Below are positions 46,203 to 55,136 of a DNA stretch of 64,000 nucleotides, piece by piece. Position 1 is the stretch's first letter. Every line of letters begins with the position of its first letter. The notes beneath the pieces are model-generated. The model saw nothing but the letters and a program-made list of their open reading frames with translations. It was not told the DNA's origin and made no database searches. Position numbers and translations under genes: made by a program. The stretch covers positions 253,629 through 317,628 of the forward strand of contig NZ_LMSA01000001.1 in assembly GCF_001427985.1 (NCBI RefSeq), in the 5' to 3' direction. This DNA is from Knoellia sp. Soil729. Lineage in GTDB: Bacteria > Actinomycetota > Actinomycetes > Actinomycetales > Dermatophilaceae.

Positions 46203-47594
46203 ATGCCGATCTCACCGACGACGTCCGCGCGCCTCGACCATCTCCTTGCCGCTGGCCAGCGCACCCACCGACTACCCTCCGTCGCAGCGGGTCTCGTCCG
46301 TGACGGGCAGCTCGTGTGGTCGGGGGCGGTCGGCACCGTGGACGGACGAGCCCATGGGAAGCCGGTCGACTCGGACACGCAGTTCCGGATGGGCTCGATC
46401 ACCAAGACGTTCGTCGCCGTCGCGGTCATGCTCCTGCGTGACGCTGGGCGGCTCGAGCTGTCCGACCGGTTCGGTGCTCACGTACCTGGGAGCCAGCTCG
46501 ACGACGTCACGATCGAGCAGCTCCTCACCCACTCCGGCGGCGTCCAGGCGGAGTCGTCGGACGACTGGTGGGAGCGCACCCCGGGCGGCGACTGGGAGGC
46601 GCTGCTCGCCTCCGGAGTGGGGACTCGCTTCCGCTCGGGGCGCCGCTTCCACTACTCCAACACCGGGTATGCCGCCCTGGGTCGCCTTCTCGAGGTGGTC
46701 CGGCAACGCCCGTGGTTCGAGGTGGTGCGCGACGAGCTGCTGGAGCCGTTGGGGATGACCCGAACCTCGCTGCGGCCCACGGGAGCTGCTGCCCAGGGGC
46801 TCGCGGTGCACCCGTTCGCGGACGTGCTGCTGCGCGAACCCGAGCACGACGCCGGCGCGATGGCACCCGCGGGGCAGCTGTGGACGACGGTCGACGACCT
46901 GGCGCGGTGGGCAGCCCTGCTGGGTGGGCAGTCCTCCGGCGTGCTGCCTGCGGAGACCCTCGCCGAGATGGTCGAGCCACACCACGTGGTGGACGAGCCC
47001 GGCCAGCCGTGGCTTGGGGCGCACGGGCTGGGGTGGCAGGTCTGGAACGTCGACGGTGCGCGGTCCGCAGGGCACGGCGGCTCCATGCCCGGGTTCCTCG
47101 CGATGCAGCGCGTCCACCTCGACGCCAACGGCGGTGACGGGCCGGCAGGGGCCGCCGGTGACGGCGTCGTCCTCTTCACCAACACGACCGCGAGCGCCGC
47201 CCTCAAGGCCCTGCCCAAGGATCTGCTGCGCACCATGCGTGAGCTCGAGCCCGCTGCGGTCGAGCCGTGGGTGGCCAGCGGCTCCCCCGAGGTGCTCGAC
47301 CTCGCCGGGACCTGGCACTGGGGCGCGTCGACGGAGACGGCGCGGTTCATGGGCGAACACCTCGTGCTCGGGACCCCGGGCACGGGTCGTGGCTCGCGCT
47401 TCCGGAGGGTCGGTGATGGCCCGGATGAATGGGTCGGGCTGGACGGCTACTACACGGGTGAGCCGCTCAGGGTCGTGCGCCGAGGAGATGGCTCGGTATC
47501 CCACCTCGACCTCGCCACCTTCCGCTTCACGCGCACCCCCTACGACCCCGAGGGTGACATCCCGGGTGGGGTCGACGAGGGCGGCTGGTCCTGA
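46203..47594 (+). CDS. serine hydrolase of the class C beta-lactamase family
   Basis: 463 residues from ATG 46203; TAGGGT ends 6 bases upstream and there is no ribosome site, so it is probably leaderless. Catalytic Ser65-x-x-Lys68 (MGSITKTF), Tyr151-Ser-Asn (HYSNTGYAALG) and His-Gly-Gly (SAGHGGSMPGF) give the class C/DD-peptidase triad. No signal peptide, so a cytosolic esterase or peptidase is more likely than a beta-lactamase. A C-terminal domain (LAGTWHWG...) is lipocalin-like, as in many relatives. Confidence 0.9.
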   Translation: MPISPTTSARLDHLLAAGQRTHRLPSVAAGLVRDGQLVWSGAVGTVDGRAHGKPVDSDTQFRMGSITKTFVAVAVMLLRDAGRLELSDRFGAHVPGSQLDDVTIEQLLTHSGGVQAESSDDWWERTPGGDWEALLASGVGTRFRSGRRFHYSNTGYAALGRLLEVVRQRPWFEVVRDELLEPLGMTRTSLRPTGAAAQGLAVHPFADVLLREPEHDAGAMAPAGQLWTTVDDLARWAALLGGQSSGVLPAETLAEMVEPHHVVDEPGQPWLGAHGLGWQVWNVDGARSAGHGGSMPGFLAMQRVHLDANGGDGPAGAAGDGVVLFTNTTASAALKALPKDLLRTMRELEPAAVEPWVASGSPEVLDLAGTWHWGASTETARFMGEHLVLGTPGTGRGSRFRRVGDGPDEWVGLDGYYTGEPLRVVRRGDGSVSHLDLATFRFTRTPYDPEGDIPGGVDEGGWS

Positions 47595-47628
47595 GCGTGT
47601 CAGGCCGCCCGCCTACGGTGGGGGAACC

Positions 47629-49746
47629 ATGACGAACGCACCTGAGACCACCACGCTCGCCACCGATGCGACGACCGCGCTGCGCCGGCTCGTCGGGCGC
47701 GAGGACGTCGACTTCCGCGACGGTCAGCTCGAGGCCATCACGGCACTGGTGGCCGACCGGTCCCGCGTCCTCGTCGTCCAGCGCACCGGCTGGGGCAAGT
47801 CGGCCGTCTACTTCGTGGCGACGGCGCTCCGCCGAGCCCAGGGCGCTGGCCCCACGGTCATCATCTCCCCCCTGCTTGCACTCATGCGCGACCAGATCGC
47901 CGCAGCGGAGCGCGCCGGCATCCACGCCGTGACGATGAACTCCGCCAACGCGCAGGACTGGGACGAGGTGCGGCAGGCACTGGCTTCCGACTCGGTCGAC
48001 GTGCTGCTGGTGAGCCCCGAGCGCCTCAACAACCCGCGCTTCCGCGACGAGCAGCTGCCCGACCTTGCACGGCGCTGCGGCCTTCTCGTCGTCGACGAGG
48101 CGCACTGCGTCTCCGACTGGGGGCACGACTTCCGGCCCGACTACCGGCGCATCCGCGACCTGCTGACCGAGCTGCCCGAGGACGTGCCGGTGCTGGCGAC
48201 CACCGCCACCGCCAACGCCCGGGTCGTCACCGATGTGGTGGAGCAGCTCGGCGTCGGTGGGCGTGACGTGCTGACGGTGCGCGGCGGCCTGGCCCGGGAC
48301 TCGCTGCGCCTGGGGGTGCTCGGCTCGATGTCGCCGGAGCAGCGCCTGGGGTGGCTGCTGGCCCACCTCGACGAGCTGCCGGGCAGCGGCATCGTCTACG
48401 CGCTCACGGTGTCGGCGGCCGAGGAGGTCGCGGCCGCGCTCTCCGAGGCAGGGCACCGCGTCGCCTCCTACACCGGGCGCACCGACCCCGCCGACCGCGA
48501 GCGTCTCGAGGCCCAGCTGCGCGACAACGAGGTCAAGGCCCTCGTCGCCACCTCCGCACTCGGCATGGGGTTCGACAAGCCCGACCTCGGCTTCGTCGTC
48601 CACCTCGGGGCGCCTGCGTCCCCGGTGGCCTACTACCAGCAGGTGGGTCGTGCCGGTCGCGCCACCGATCGCGCCGACGTCCTGCTCCTGCCCGGGCCCG
48701 AGGACAAGGACATCTGGCTCTACTTCGCGTCGGTCTCGATGCCGCGCCAGGAGCAGGCCGACGCCGTGCTGACTGCTCTTGCCGAGGCCGGCCGGCCGCT
48801 GTCCACCGCGGCGATCGAGACCGTCGTCGACGTGCGGCGTACCCGCCTCGAGCTGCTGCTCAAGGTCCTGGACGTCGACGGCGCGGTGACCCGGGTGCAG
48901 GGCGGGTGGACGGGCACCGGCCGGCCGTGGACCTACGACGCCGAGCGCTACGAGCGCGTGGCCCAGTCCCGCAAGGACGAGCAGCAGCTCATGCTCGACT
49001 ACGAGCAGACGACCGAGTGCCGCATGGCGTTCCTCCAGCGCACCCTCGACGACGAGAGCGCTGTGCCGTGCGGCAGGTGCGACTCGTGTGCGGGTCCCTG
49101 GTATGCCAGCGACGTGCCCGACAACGTGGTCGGGGCCGCCCGCACCAGGCTGGCCAGGGTGGGCGTCGACCTCGACCCGCGGGCCCAGTGGCCCACCGGC
49201 ATGGACCGGCTCGGCGTCCCCGTCAAGGGCAAGATCCCGACCGACCAGTCGCTCTCCCGTGGGCGGGCGCTGGCGCGGCTGAGCGACCTGGGGTGGGGTC
49301 AGCGGTTGCGGCAGGTGCTGCGCGAGGACGCGCCTGCCACCCCGGAGCTGCTCCGGGCCTGCGTCGGCGTGCTCGCCGAGTGGGACTGGTCGCAGCGCCC
49401 AGCGGGCATCGTCGCGATGTCCTCGCGCAGCCACCCCCAGCTGGTGCAGTCGCTGGCTGCAGGCCTCGCTGAGATCGGCCGTATGCCGCTGCTCGGCACC
49501 CTCGACCTCGAGCACGGCGGTCCCACCGGTGAGCCGGGGGGCAACAGTGCCTTCCGCCTCGCCGGGGTCTGGGAACGCATCGTCGTCGGCCCCGACCTGG
49601 CCCGCACCCTCACCGACGTGCAGGGGCCGGTGCTGCTGGTCGACGACCTCGTCAGCTCACGCTGGACACTCACGGTGGCCGGTCGCGAGCTGCGCCGGGC
49701 CGGTGCTCCCGGCGTCCTGCCGTTCGCGCTGGCCGTCGACGGCTGA
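47629..49746 (+). CDS. RecQ-like helicase with C-terminal phosphoribosyltransferase-like tail
   Basis: 705 residues from ATG 47629. SF2 helicase motifs: Walker A QRTGWGKS (51-58), DEAH box VVDEAHCVSDWGHDFRPDY (about 157-175), motif VI YYQQVGRAGR, and a RecQ zinc-binding region with four Cys (about 464-486: TTECRMAF...VPCGRCDSC). Near the C-terminus VLLVDDLVSSRWTLTVAGREL resembles the PRPP loop of phosphoribosyltransferases such as ComF. The Walker A Trp in place of Gly differs from classical RecQ. Probably a DNA-repair helicase; the tail's role is unknown. Confidence 0.9.
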   Translation: MTNAPETTTLATDATTALRRLVGREDVDFRDGQLEAITALVADRSRVLVVQRTGWGKSAVYFVATALRRAQGAGPTVIISPLLALMRDQIAAAERAGIHAVTMNSANAQDWDEVRQALASDSVDVLLVSPERLNNPRFRDEQLPDLARRCGLLVVDEAHCVSDWGHDFRPDYRRIRDLLTELPEDVPVLATTATANARVVTDVVEQLGVGGRDVLTVRGGLARDSLRLGVLGSMSPEQRLGWLLAHLDELPGSGIVYALTVSAAEEVAAALSEAGHRVASYTGRTDPADRERLEAQLRDNEVKALVATSALGMGFDKPDLGFVVHLGAPASPVAYYQQVGRAGRATDRADVLLLPGPEDKDIWLYFASVSMPRQEQADAVLTALAEAGRPLSTAAIETVVDVRRTRLELLLKVLDVDGAVTRVQGGWTGTGRPWTYDAERYERVAQSRKDEQQLMLDYEQTTECRMAFLQRTLDDESAVPCGRCDSCAGPWYASDVPDNVVGAARTRLARVGVDLDPRAQWPTGMDRLGVPVKGKIPTDQSLSRGRALARLSDLGWGQRLRQVLREDAPATPELLRACVGVLAEWDWSQRPAGIVAMSSRSHPQLVQSLAAGLAEIGRMPLLGTLDLEHGGPTGEPGGNSAFRLAGVWERIVVGPDLARTLTDVQGPVLLVDDLVSSRWTLTVAGRELRRAGAPGVLPFALAVDG

Positions 49747-49800
49747 CCGGCAGCCCGGAACGCGCGCCGTCAGGGGTGGCGGGACCGTCCTGGCGACCTG

Positions 49801-49930
49801 ACGAGTCGGCAGTCGCGTCACGAGTCGGGAGTCGCGTCACGTGTCGGGGGTCGCGTCACGTGTCGGGGGTCGCGTCACGTGTCGGTGTCGCGTGACGAGT
49901 CGGGGGTCGCGTGGACGGTCGGGTCGCGTG
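49801..49930. repeat. tandem array of a 19-base unit
   Basis: About seven copies of a unit close to ACGTGTCGGGGGTCGCGTC: 49801-49819, 49820-49838, 49839-49857 and 49858-49876 are exactly 19 bases; 49877-49894 (18), 49895-49914 (20) and 49915-49930 (16) are degenerate. The third and fourth units are identical. Located between two convergent genes. There is no spacer variation, so it is not a CRISPR array. Contains no gene. Confidence 0.9.
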
Positions 49931-49977
49931 CACAGGGCGACCGTCACGGGACCCCCGACCGACGAAGCCCCTCGGTT

Positions 49978-50973
49978 TCAGAGCTGCGCCGCAGGCCGTG
50001 CCAGCTGCTCGGCCGTCGTCGACCGCAGCCTCTCGAAGACGGCGTCATCAACCACCACCCCGGTGTCACGCACCGCAAGGACCGATGCACCGAGCAGACC
50101 GTCGACGGCCTCGATCACCGGCAGCTCGATCCCCGCCTGCCCCAACGCGGCGAGGGTTGCCCTGCGCAGACGCGGCTGTCCGGACATCACTCCGCCACCG
50201 ACCACCAGCGGACCGGTCACGTCCGGAGAGTGCACGTCTGCGACGGCCCGGGCCAGGCCCTGCGCAGCCTCCTCCACGATCCCCGCGCTCACCGCGTCGC
50301 ACTCATCGAGGAACGCCACGGGAGCCAGTGCCGCCAGGCCCAGCGGTGACCCGGCATAGACCACGTCGACAAGCTGGTGGTTCGCCACAGGACGTCCTCG
50401 GCGCAGCGTGAGGTCGACCTCGATCCCCAGGACCCGAAGGGCAGGCTCGACCATCGTGGTCGACTCCCGCCCATCGAGTGCGGCCGCAACGGCCCGTGCG
50501 ACCCGGCGCCCGATCCAGAAGCCCGAACCGGTGTCGCCGAGCAGCCACCCGAGGCCGTCCGCCACCTGCACCTCGACGCTGTCGACGACCCGCACAGCGG
50601 TCGCCCCGGTCCCCGCCACGAGGCTGTAGCCGGACGTCGCGGGGGTGCCGGAGCAGAAGAGGGCAGCGAGGTCGCCCTTGAGCGTCACGGTGGCCGTCAT
50701 CCCCGCAGCCGCGAGCCGCTGGGCGAGGAAGGCCGGGTCGAACACGCTGCCCCCGGCCCCGGCCAAGGTGACCCTGCTGACATCGCGGAGCTCGACCCGC
50801 GCGACGTCGGCGGCCTGCTCGACCGCGAGCAGAATCTGGTCGAACGCGGCGTCGGGTCCGCCACCCACCGGGTTCCCGCGACCGGCACGACCGGTACCCA
50901 CACAGGCCAGTGCATCGTTCACGACGGACGCCCGCGTGCGGGTGCCTCCGGCATCGACGGCAACGAGGATCAC
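49978..50973 (-). CDS. BadF/BadG-type sugar kinase (N-acetylglucosamine kinase-like)
   Basis: 331 residues from GTG 50973; CAGGAT ends 6 bases upstream. ASKHA ATPase fold: phosphate-1 VAVDAGGTRTRASVVN, phosphate-2-like VAGTGATAVRV and GDTGSGFWIGR, and a connecting GAGGS segment. The closest described members phosphorylate N-acetylglucosamine or related amino sugars. Divergent from the SIS-domain gene 72 bases away, a pairing typical of amino-sugar or MurNAc use. Substrate is inferred, not shown. Confidence 0.87.
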   Translation of the reverse strand: MILVAVDAGGTRTRASVVNDALACVGTGRAGRGNPVGGGPDAAFDQILLAVEQAADVARVELRDVSRVTLAGAGGSVFDPAFLAQRLAAAGMTATVTLKGDLAALFCSGTPATSGYSLVAGTGATAVRVVDSVEVQVADGLGWLLGDTGSGFWIGRRVARAVAAALDGRESTTMVEPALRVLGIEVDLTLRRGRPVANHQLVDVVYAGSPLGLAALAPVAFLDECDAVSAGIVEEAAQGLARAVADVHSPDVTGPLVVGGGVMSGQPRLRRATLAALGQAGIELPVIEAVDGLLGASVLAVRDTGVVVDDAVFERLRSTTAEQLARPAAQL

Positions 50974-51045
50974 GACCTCATCCTGCCTCCTCGTGCACCC
51001 GTGGCAGCATCACTGGTGAAGCCCCGACGACGAGAGAGCAGACCC

Positions 51046-51813
51046 ATGTCAGCCAGCACCCCGCAGACAGCTCAGGCCGACCTCGCCACCGAGGTCAACA
51101 GTCGCCTTTCGCGGCTCCAGTCCTTCGTCGCCGACGGTGGGCTGGACGAGGCCATCGACCTCCTCACCGAGTGCGTGCGCGCCAACGGCGTGATCCAGGC
51201 GTTCGGGACCGGCCACTCCGAGGGGTTCGCGATGGAGGTCGCCGGGCGGGCCGGTGGCCTCATCCCCACTCGGCGGATCACCCTGCGTGAGGTCGTCCTC
51301 GTCGGCGGCCGCGACCCCGAGGACCTCTTCTCCCCCGATCTCGAGCGTGACCCCTCGGTCGTGGAGGAGCTGCTGTCCCACACCGAGATCCACCCCCAGG
51401 ACGTCTTCCTCATCGCGAGCAACTCGGGCGTGAACTCCTCGATCGTCGGCATGGCCCTGGCCCTCAAGGAGCGCGGGCACACGGTCATCGCGGTGACCAG
51501 CCTCGAGCACACCCGGGCCGTCGAGCCCAAGCACGCCAGCGGCAAGCGACTCTCGGAGATCGCCGACGTGGTCATCGACAACCTCGCGCCCTTCGGCGAC
51601 GCCACCCTCGACCTGGCCGAAGGCATCAAGGTCGGCGCCGTCTCCTCGCTCACCGCGGCCTACATCGGTCAGGCCCTCACCGTCGGCGTGGTGAGCAGGA
51701 TGGTGCAGGCCGGTGAGGTGCCACCCGTGTTCCTCTCGGCCAACATCCCCGGTGGCGATGCGCACAACCGCGTCCTCCAGGACCGCTACGGCTCTCGGAT
51801 CAGGTCCTTCTGA
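51046..51813 (+). CDS. SIS-domain sugar-phosphate-binding protein
   Basis: 255 residues from ATG 51046. One SIS domain with phosphosugar-binding Ser residues (FGTGHSEGFAMEVAGR, IASNSGVNSSIVGMALALKERG, VTSLEHTRA). Length and sequence fit the UPF0309-type SIS proteins. With the divergent kinase it probably acts on a phosphorylated amino sugar (isomerase, etherase or deaminase partner). The 3' end overlaps the convergent yczE-like gene by 28 bases. Confidence 0.88.
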   Translation: MSASTPQTAQADLATEVNSRLSRLQSFVADGGLDEAIDLLTECVRANGVIQAFGTGHSEGFAMEVAGRAGGLIPTRRITLREVVLVGGRDPEDLFSPDLERDPSVVEELLSHTEIHPQDVFLIASNSGVNSSIVGMALALKERGHTVIAVTSLEHTRAVEPKHASGKRLSEIADVVIDNLAPFGDATLDLAEGIKVGAVSSLTAAYIGQALTVGVVSRMVQAGEVPPVFLSANIPGGDAHNRVLQDRYGSRIRSF

Positions 51814-52499
51814 GGGCGAAGGCGTGACGGGGGCGTCAGCCTCACCGTCACGAGGGGCAGGAAGACCTGGACGGCCGGCCCGATGAGCAGGGCATAGAGC
51901 ACCGTCCCCAGGCCGACGACGCCACCGAGCAACCACCCGATCGCGAGCACCGACACCTCGAGCGAGGTGCGCACGAGCCGGATCGAGAGTCCGGTCCGGT
52001 GGGCCAGACCGGTCATGAGGCCGTCACGCGGGCCCGGGCCGTACTGGCTGCCGATGTAGAGCGCTCCCCCGAGCCCGTTGACGACGATGCCGCCGAGCAG
52101 GAAGACCCAGCGCAGCCACAGGGCGGACGGCGTCTCGAGCAGGCCGAGCATGACGTCGGTGGCGATGCCGATGACGAAGACGTTCATCACCGTGCCGAAG
52201 CCGGGCCACTGCCGCAGCGGGATCCACAGGAGCAGCACCAGGGCGCCGACGATGATGACGATCGTCCCGAAGCTCAGCCCGATGTGCTGCTGCACGCCGT
52301 AGTGGAAGACGTCCCACGGGTCGAGCCCGAGCTCGGCGAGGATGAACATCGCCATCGCCGTCCCGTAGAGCCACAGCCCTGCGAAGAGCTGGACGACGCG
52401 GCGCACGGTGCGGCCTGCCCGCAGCTGCTCCATCGGCGTCATGGGCAGGAGCTCGACACGTCGGGAGGCACCCGCGCGCAGTGTCTGGATGGGACTCAT
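51786..52499 (-). CDS. YczE/YitT-family membrane protein
   Basis: 237 residues from ATG 52499, with CAGGAT ending 6 bases upstream. Five to six membrane helices; family marks include LWLYGTAMAMFILAELGLDPWDVFHYG and YGPGPRDGLMTGLAHRTG. This family is often encoded beside MocR-type regulators (yczE-yczR), as here. It may transport a vitamer or small amine; the substrate is unproven. Confidence 0.9.
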   Translation of the reverse strand: MSPIQTLRAGASRRVELLPMTPMEQLRAGRTVRRVVQLFAGLWLYGTAMAMFILAELGLDPWDVFHYGVQQHIGLSFGTIVIIVGALVLLLWIPLRQWPGFGTVMNVFVIGIATDVMLGLLETPSALWLRWVFLLGGIVVNGLGGALYIGSQYGPGPRDGLMTGLAHRTGLSIRLVRTSLEVSVLAIGWLLGGVVGLGTVLYALLIGPAVQVFLPLVTVRLTPPSRLRPQKDLIREP

Positions 52500-52515
52500 A
52501 GGCCCATCCTGCCCG

Positions 52516-52546
52516 ACAAGTGGCCTCCTGATCCATGGCCACTTGT
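52516..52546. promoter_or_regulatory. inverted repeat between yczE-like and MocR-like genes
   Basis: ACAAGTGGCC (52516-52525) and its exact complement (52537-52546) around an 11-base centre, in the 61-base gap between the divergent genes. The position covers the start regions of both genes, fitting an operator of the MocR-type regulator. Confidence 0.65.
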
Positions 52547-52560
52547 GGGACAGTGGCCCC

Positions 52561-54018
52561 ATGACCACCTCCGCGATCTCCGCCGCCCGCGTCGCCGACC
52601 TCATCGGTCCTGCGGCAGGTGACGGACCGGCATACCAGCTCATCGCGGACAGGCTGCGGCTCCTCATCGCCGACGGGCGCATCACCGTCGGCACGCGGCT
52701 CCCCAGTGAACGTGACCTGACGGGCGCGCTGGCAGTGAGCCGCACGACCGTGAGCAGCGCGTATGCCGTGCTGCGCGAACGTGGCTACCTCACCTCACGT
52801 CGTGGCTCGGGGAGCGTGGTGAGCCTGCCAGTGGGCGCTGTGCGTCGTGACACGGGCCTGCACCTGTCGCCGCAGGTGCCGGAGGGCACGATCGACCTCA
52901 CCTGTGCCGCTCAACGCGCTCCCGCCGGGATGACCCGGGCGGCGGAGGCCGCCATCGCCGCCTCGCCGGGCTACCTGAGCGGCAGCGGCTACCTGCTCAA
53001 CGGGGTGCCGGAGCTGCGGGAGGTGATCGCCAGGCGCTACACCGAGCGCGGCCTGGCGACCACTGCCGATGAGGTGCTCGTGACCACGGGCGCAGTGGTG
53101 GGGATGGCGATCGCCGTCCGGGCCCTGCTCTCCCCCGGTGAGACGGTCGTCCTGGAGACCCCCACCTATCCCAACGTCTTCCCGACGCTGGACCAGCTCC
53201 GGGCGCGCATCGCGGCGGTGCCGGTCGCCCCGGACGGGTGGGACGTGACGACCATGGCCGCGACGATCCGCACCTCGGGCGCCCGCGCAGCCATCCTCCT
53301 CCCCGACTTCCACAACCCCACCGGCAGTCTCATGAGCGACGAGCAGCGGGCGGTGGTCGCTCGGGCGCTGGCACGGGAGGGGATCACGGCCATCGTGGAC
53401 GAGACGGTCAACGAGATCTCCCTCGACCACGAGGGGCCTCTGCCGTTGCCCTTCGGCGCCCACCACGCCGACACGGTCTCGGTCGGCAGTGCGTCGAAGT
53501 CCCACTGGGGAGGTCTGCGCATCGGCTGGGTCCGTGCCTCCGGCCCGACGCTCGAACGCCTCGCCGCCGCCAGGGTGCCGCTCGACATCGGCGCCCCTGT
53601 CATCGACCAGCTCGTGCTGCTGCAGCTCATGGGCGCCACAGCCGGGATCACCGACGAGCGACGGCGCGACCTCATCAGCAGTCGCGACGCGCTGGCCACT
53701 GCCCTGCGCCACCGGTTGCCACAGTTCACCTTCGTGCTCCCGAGTGGTGGGCTGTCGCTGTGGGTCGAGCTGCCCGAACCCATGGCGACCGAGGTGACCC
53801 TCGCCGCGGAGGAGGAGGGCCTGCTCATCGCCAGCGGCCCCCGGTTCGCGGCCGCCGGAGGCCTCGACCGTTGGATCCGCCTGCCCTACGTGCTGTCGCC
53901 GGAGGAGCTCGTCGAGGCGGTCGCCCGCCTCGAGAGGGCCTGGGTCCGCGTGGCCGCCGGAAGCCCCGTGACCCGGCGAGGACGCACCGAGCACTCCCTT
54001 GGACCGCTCGTCGCCTGA
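52561..54018 (+). CDS. MocR-type GntR regulator with aminotransferase domain (YczR-like)
   Basis: 485 residues from ATG 52561. The GntR winged helix is at about 20-90 (AYQLIADRLRLLIADGRITVGTRLPSERDLTGALAVSRTTVSSAYAVLRERGYLTSRRGSG), then a class I aminotransferase-fold domain with the PLP lysine in GSASKSHWGGLRIGW. Such regulators sense PLP and an amino compound and control a neighbouring gene, here the divergent membrane protein. Confidence 0.93.
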   Translation: MTTSAISAARVADLIGPAAGDGPAYQLIADRLRLLIADGRITVGTRLPSERDLTGALAVSRTTVSSAYAVLRERGYLTSRRGSGSVVSLPVGAVRRDTGLHLSPQVPEGTIDLTCAAQRAPAGMTRAAEAAIAASPGYLSGSGYLLNGVPELREVIARRYTERGLATTADEVLVTTGAVVGMAIAVRALLSPGETVVLETPTYPNVFPTLDQLRARIAAVPVAPDGWDVTTMAATIRTSGARAAILLPDFHNPTGSLMSDEQRAVVARALAREGITAIVDETVNEISLDHEGPLPLPFGAHHADTVSVGSASKSHWGGLRIGWVRASGPTLERLAAARVPLDIGAPVIDQLVLLQLMGATAGITDERRRDLISSRDALATALRHRLPQFTFVLPSGGLSLWVELPEPMATEVTLAAEEEGLLIASGPRFAAAGGLDRWIRLPYVLSPEELVEAVARLERAWVRVAAGSPVTRRGRTEHSLGPLVA

Positions 54019-54083
54019 CGGGTCGAGGGACCACACGGTTGGGCGTGGTGGCCCGCGGCCCGGCAGTCGTTAGGGTGACGCCT

Positions 54084-55049
54084 GTGACCGACCCCGCGCA
54101 CGCCGCCCTCGCCGATCTCCTTGCCGTCCTCGACCTCGAGGAGGTGGGAACTGCCGATGTCAACATCACGACGTCCTCCAAGGGCGCCCATGGTGGCTCC
54201 GTCTCGGTGCCGGCGACCTTCGCCGAGGAGATGACGCTGTTCCTGGGGCAGAGCCAGAAGATGCCTCATGGGCGCGTCTTCGGTGGCCAGGTCCTCGCCC
54301 AGGGAGTCGTCGCATGCGGTCGCACGGTGCAGGCGGCCGAGAGCGGCACCCCGCGTCCGATCCACTCCCTGCACGCCTACTTCATGCGGCCCGGTGACGA
54401 CACGCAGCCGATCCACTTCGCGGTCGAGAACATGCGGGACGGCCGCTCCTTCTCGACGCGGCGCGCCCACGCCATCCAGAACGGCAAGCCGATCCTGTCG
54501 ATGAGCTGCTCGTTCCAGGAGCCAGCCGGTGGCCTCGACCACCAGGACGAGATGCCGGACGTGCCCGCACCTGAGGGACTGCAGTCCCTCGGTGACGCGT
54601 TCGGTGGCATCGACGACCCCGGCGCGAGGCACCTCGCCGAGGGTCGAGCCATCGAGCAGCGCCACGTCGAGGGCAACCTCTTCCTGGCTCCCGGCGAGGA
54701 GCAGGTCGCAAGACAGAGCGTGTGGATCCGTGCCGTCGGCGCACTCCCCGACGGCCCGCTGCTGCACGCGGCGGTGTTGGCCTATGCCTCTGACTACGCA
54801 TTGCTCGAACCGGTCCTGCGCCGCCACGGCCGCCAGTGGGTGGGCGGCGGCCTCAACGTCGCGAGCCTCGACCACGCCATGTGGTTCCACCGGCCCGCCC
54901 GCGCGGACGAGTGGATCCTCTATGCCCAGCAGTCACCGTCCGCGCAGGGCGGTCGGGGGCTCGGCATCGGCCGGATGTTCTCTGCTGACGGCACGCTGCT
55001 CGCATCGGTCGCGCAGGAGGGGATGCTCCGCGTGCGCGATCTCGGCTGA
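54084..55049 (+). CDS. tesB: acyl-CoA thioesterase II
   Basis: 321 residues from GTG 54084; TAGGGT ends 7 bases upstream and there is no ribosome site, so it is probably leaderless. Double hot-dog TesB layout with VFGGQVLAQGVVACGR, SLHAYFMRPGDD and the catalytic Asp region VASLDHAMWFHRP. Hydrolyses medium/long acyl-CoAs in the cytosol. Confidence 0.95.
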   Translation: MTDPAHAALADLLAVLDLEEVGTADVNITTSSKGAHGGSVSVPATFAEEMTLFLGQSQKMPHGRVFGGQVLAQGVVACGRTVQAAESGTPRPIHSLHAYFMRPGDDTQPIHFAVENMRDGRSFSTRRAHAIQNGKPILSMSCSFQEPAGGLDHQDEMPDVPAPEGLQSLGDAFGGIDDPGARHLAEGRAIEQRHVEGNLFLAPGEEQVARQSVWIRAVGALPDGPLLHAAVLAYASDYALLEPVLRRHGRQWVGGGLNVASLDHAMWFHRPARADEWILYAQQSPSAQGGRGLGIGRMFSADGTLLASVAQEGMLRVRDLG

Positions 55050-55053
55050 AACC

Positions 55054-55128
55054 GAAGTTGGCAATGGCGCCAAGCACGCTCAGTCGGGACTCCGTCCCGA
55101 ACGCGCGCACAGCGCCATTCACAACTTC
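55054..55128. terminator. nested hairpin between convergent tesB and treZ
   Basis: Outer arms GAAGTTGGCAATGGCGC (55054-55070) and 55112-55128 pair at 15 of 17 positions; an inner six-base hairpin CGGGAC/GTCCCG lies at 55085-55099. It sits 5 bases past the tesB stop and 9 bases past the treZ stop, so it can serve both strands. Confidence 0.65.
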
Positions 55129-55136
55129 TGGTGGGT

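Noticed and set aside
49801-49930. Tandem array as a CRISPR
   Set aside because: Units are head to tail with no unique spacers and no cas genes nearby.
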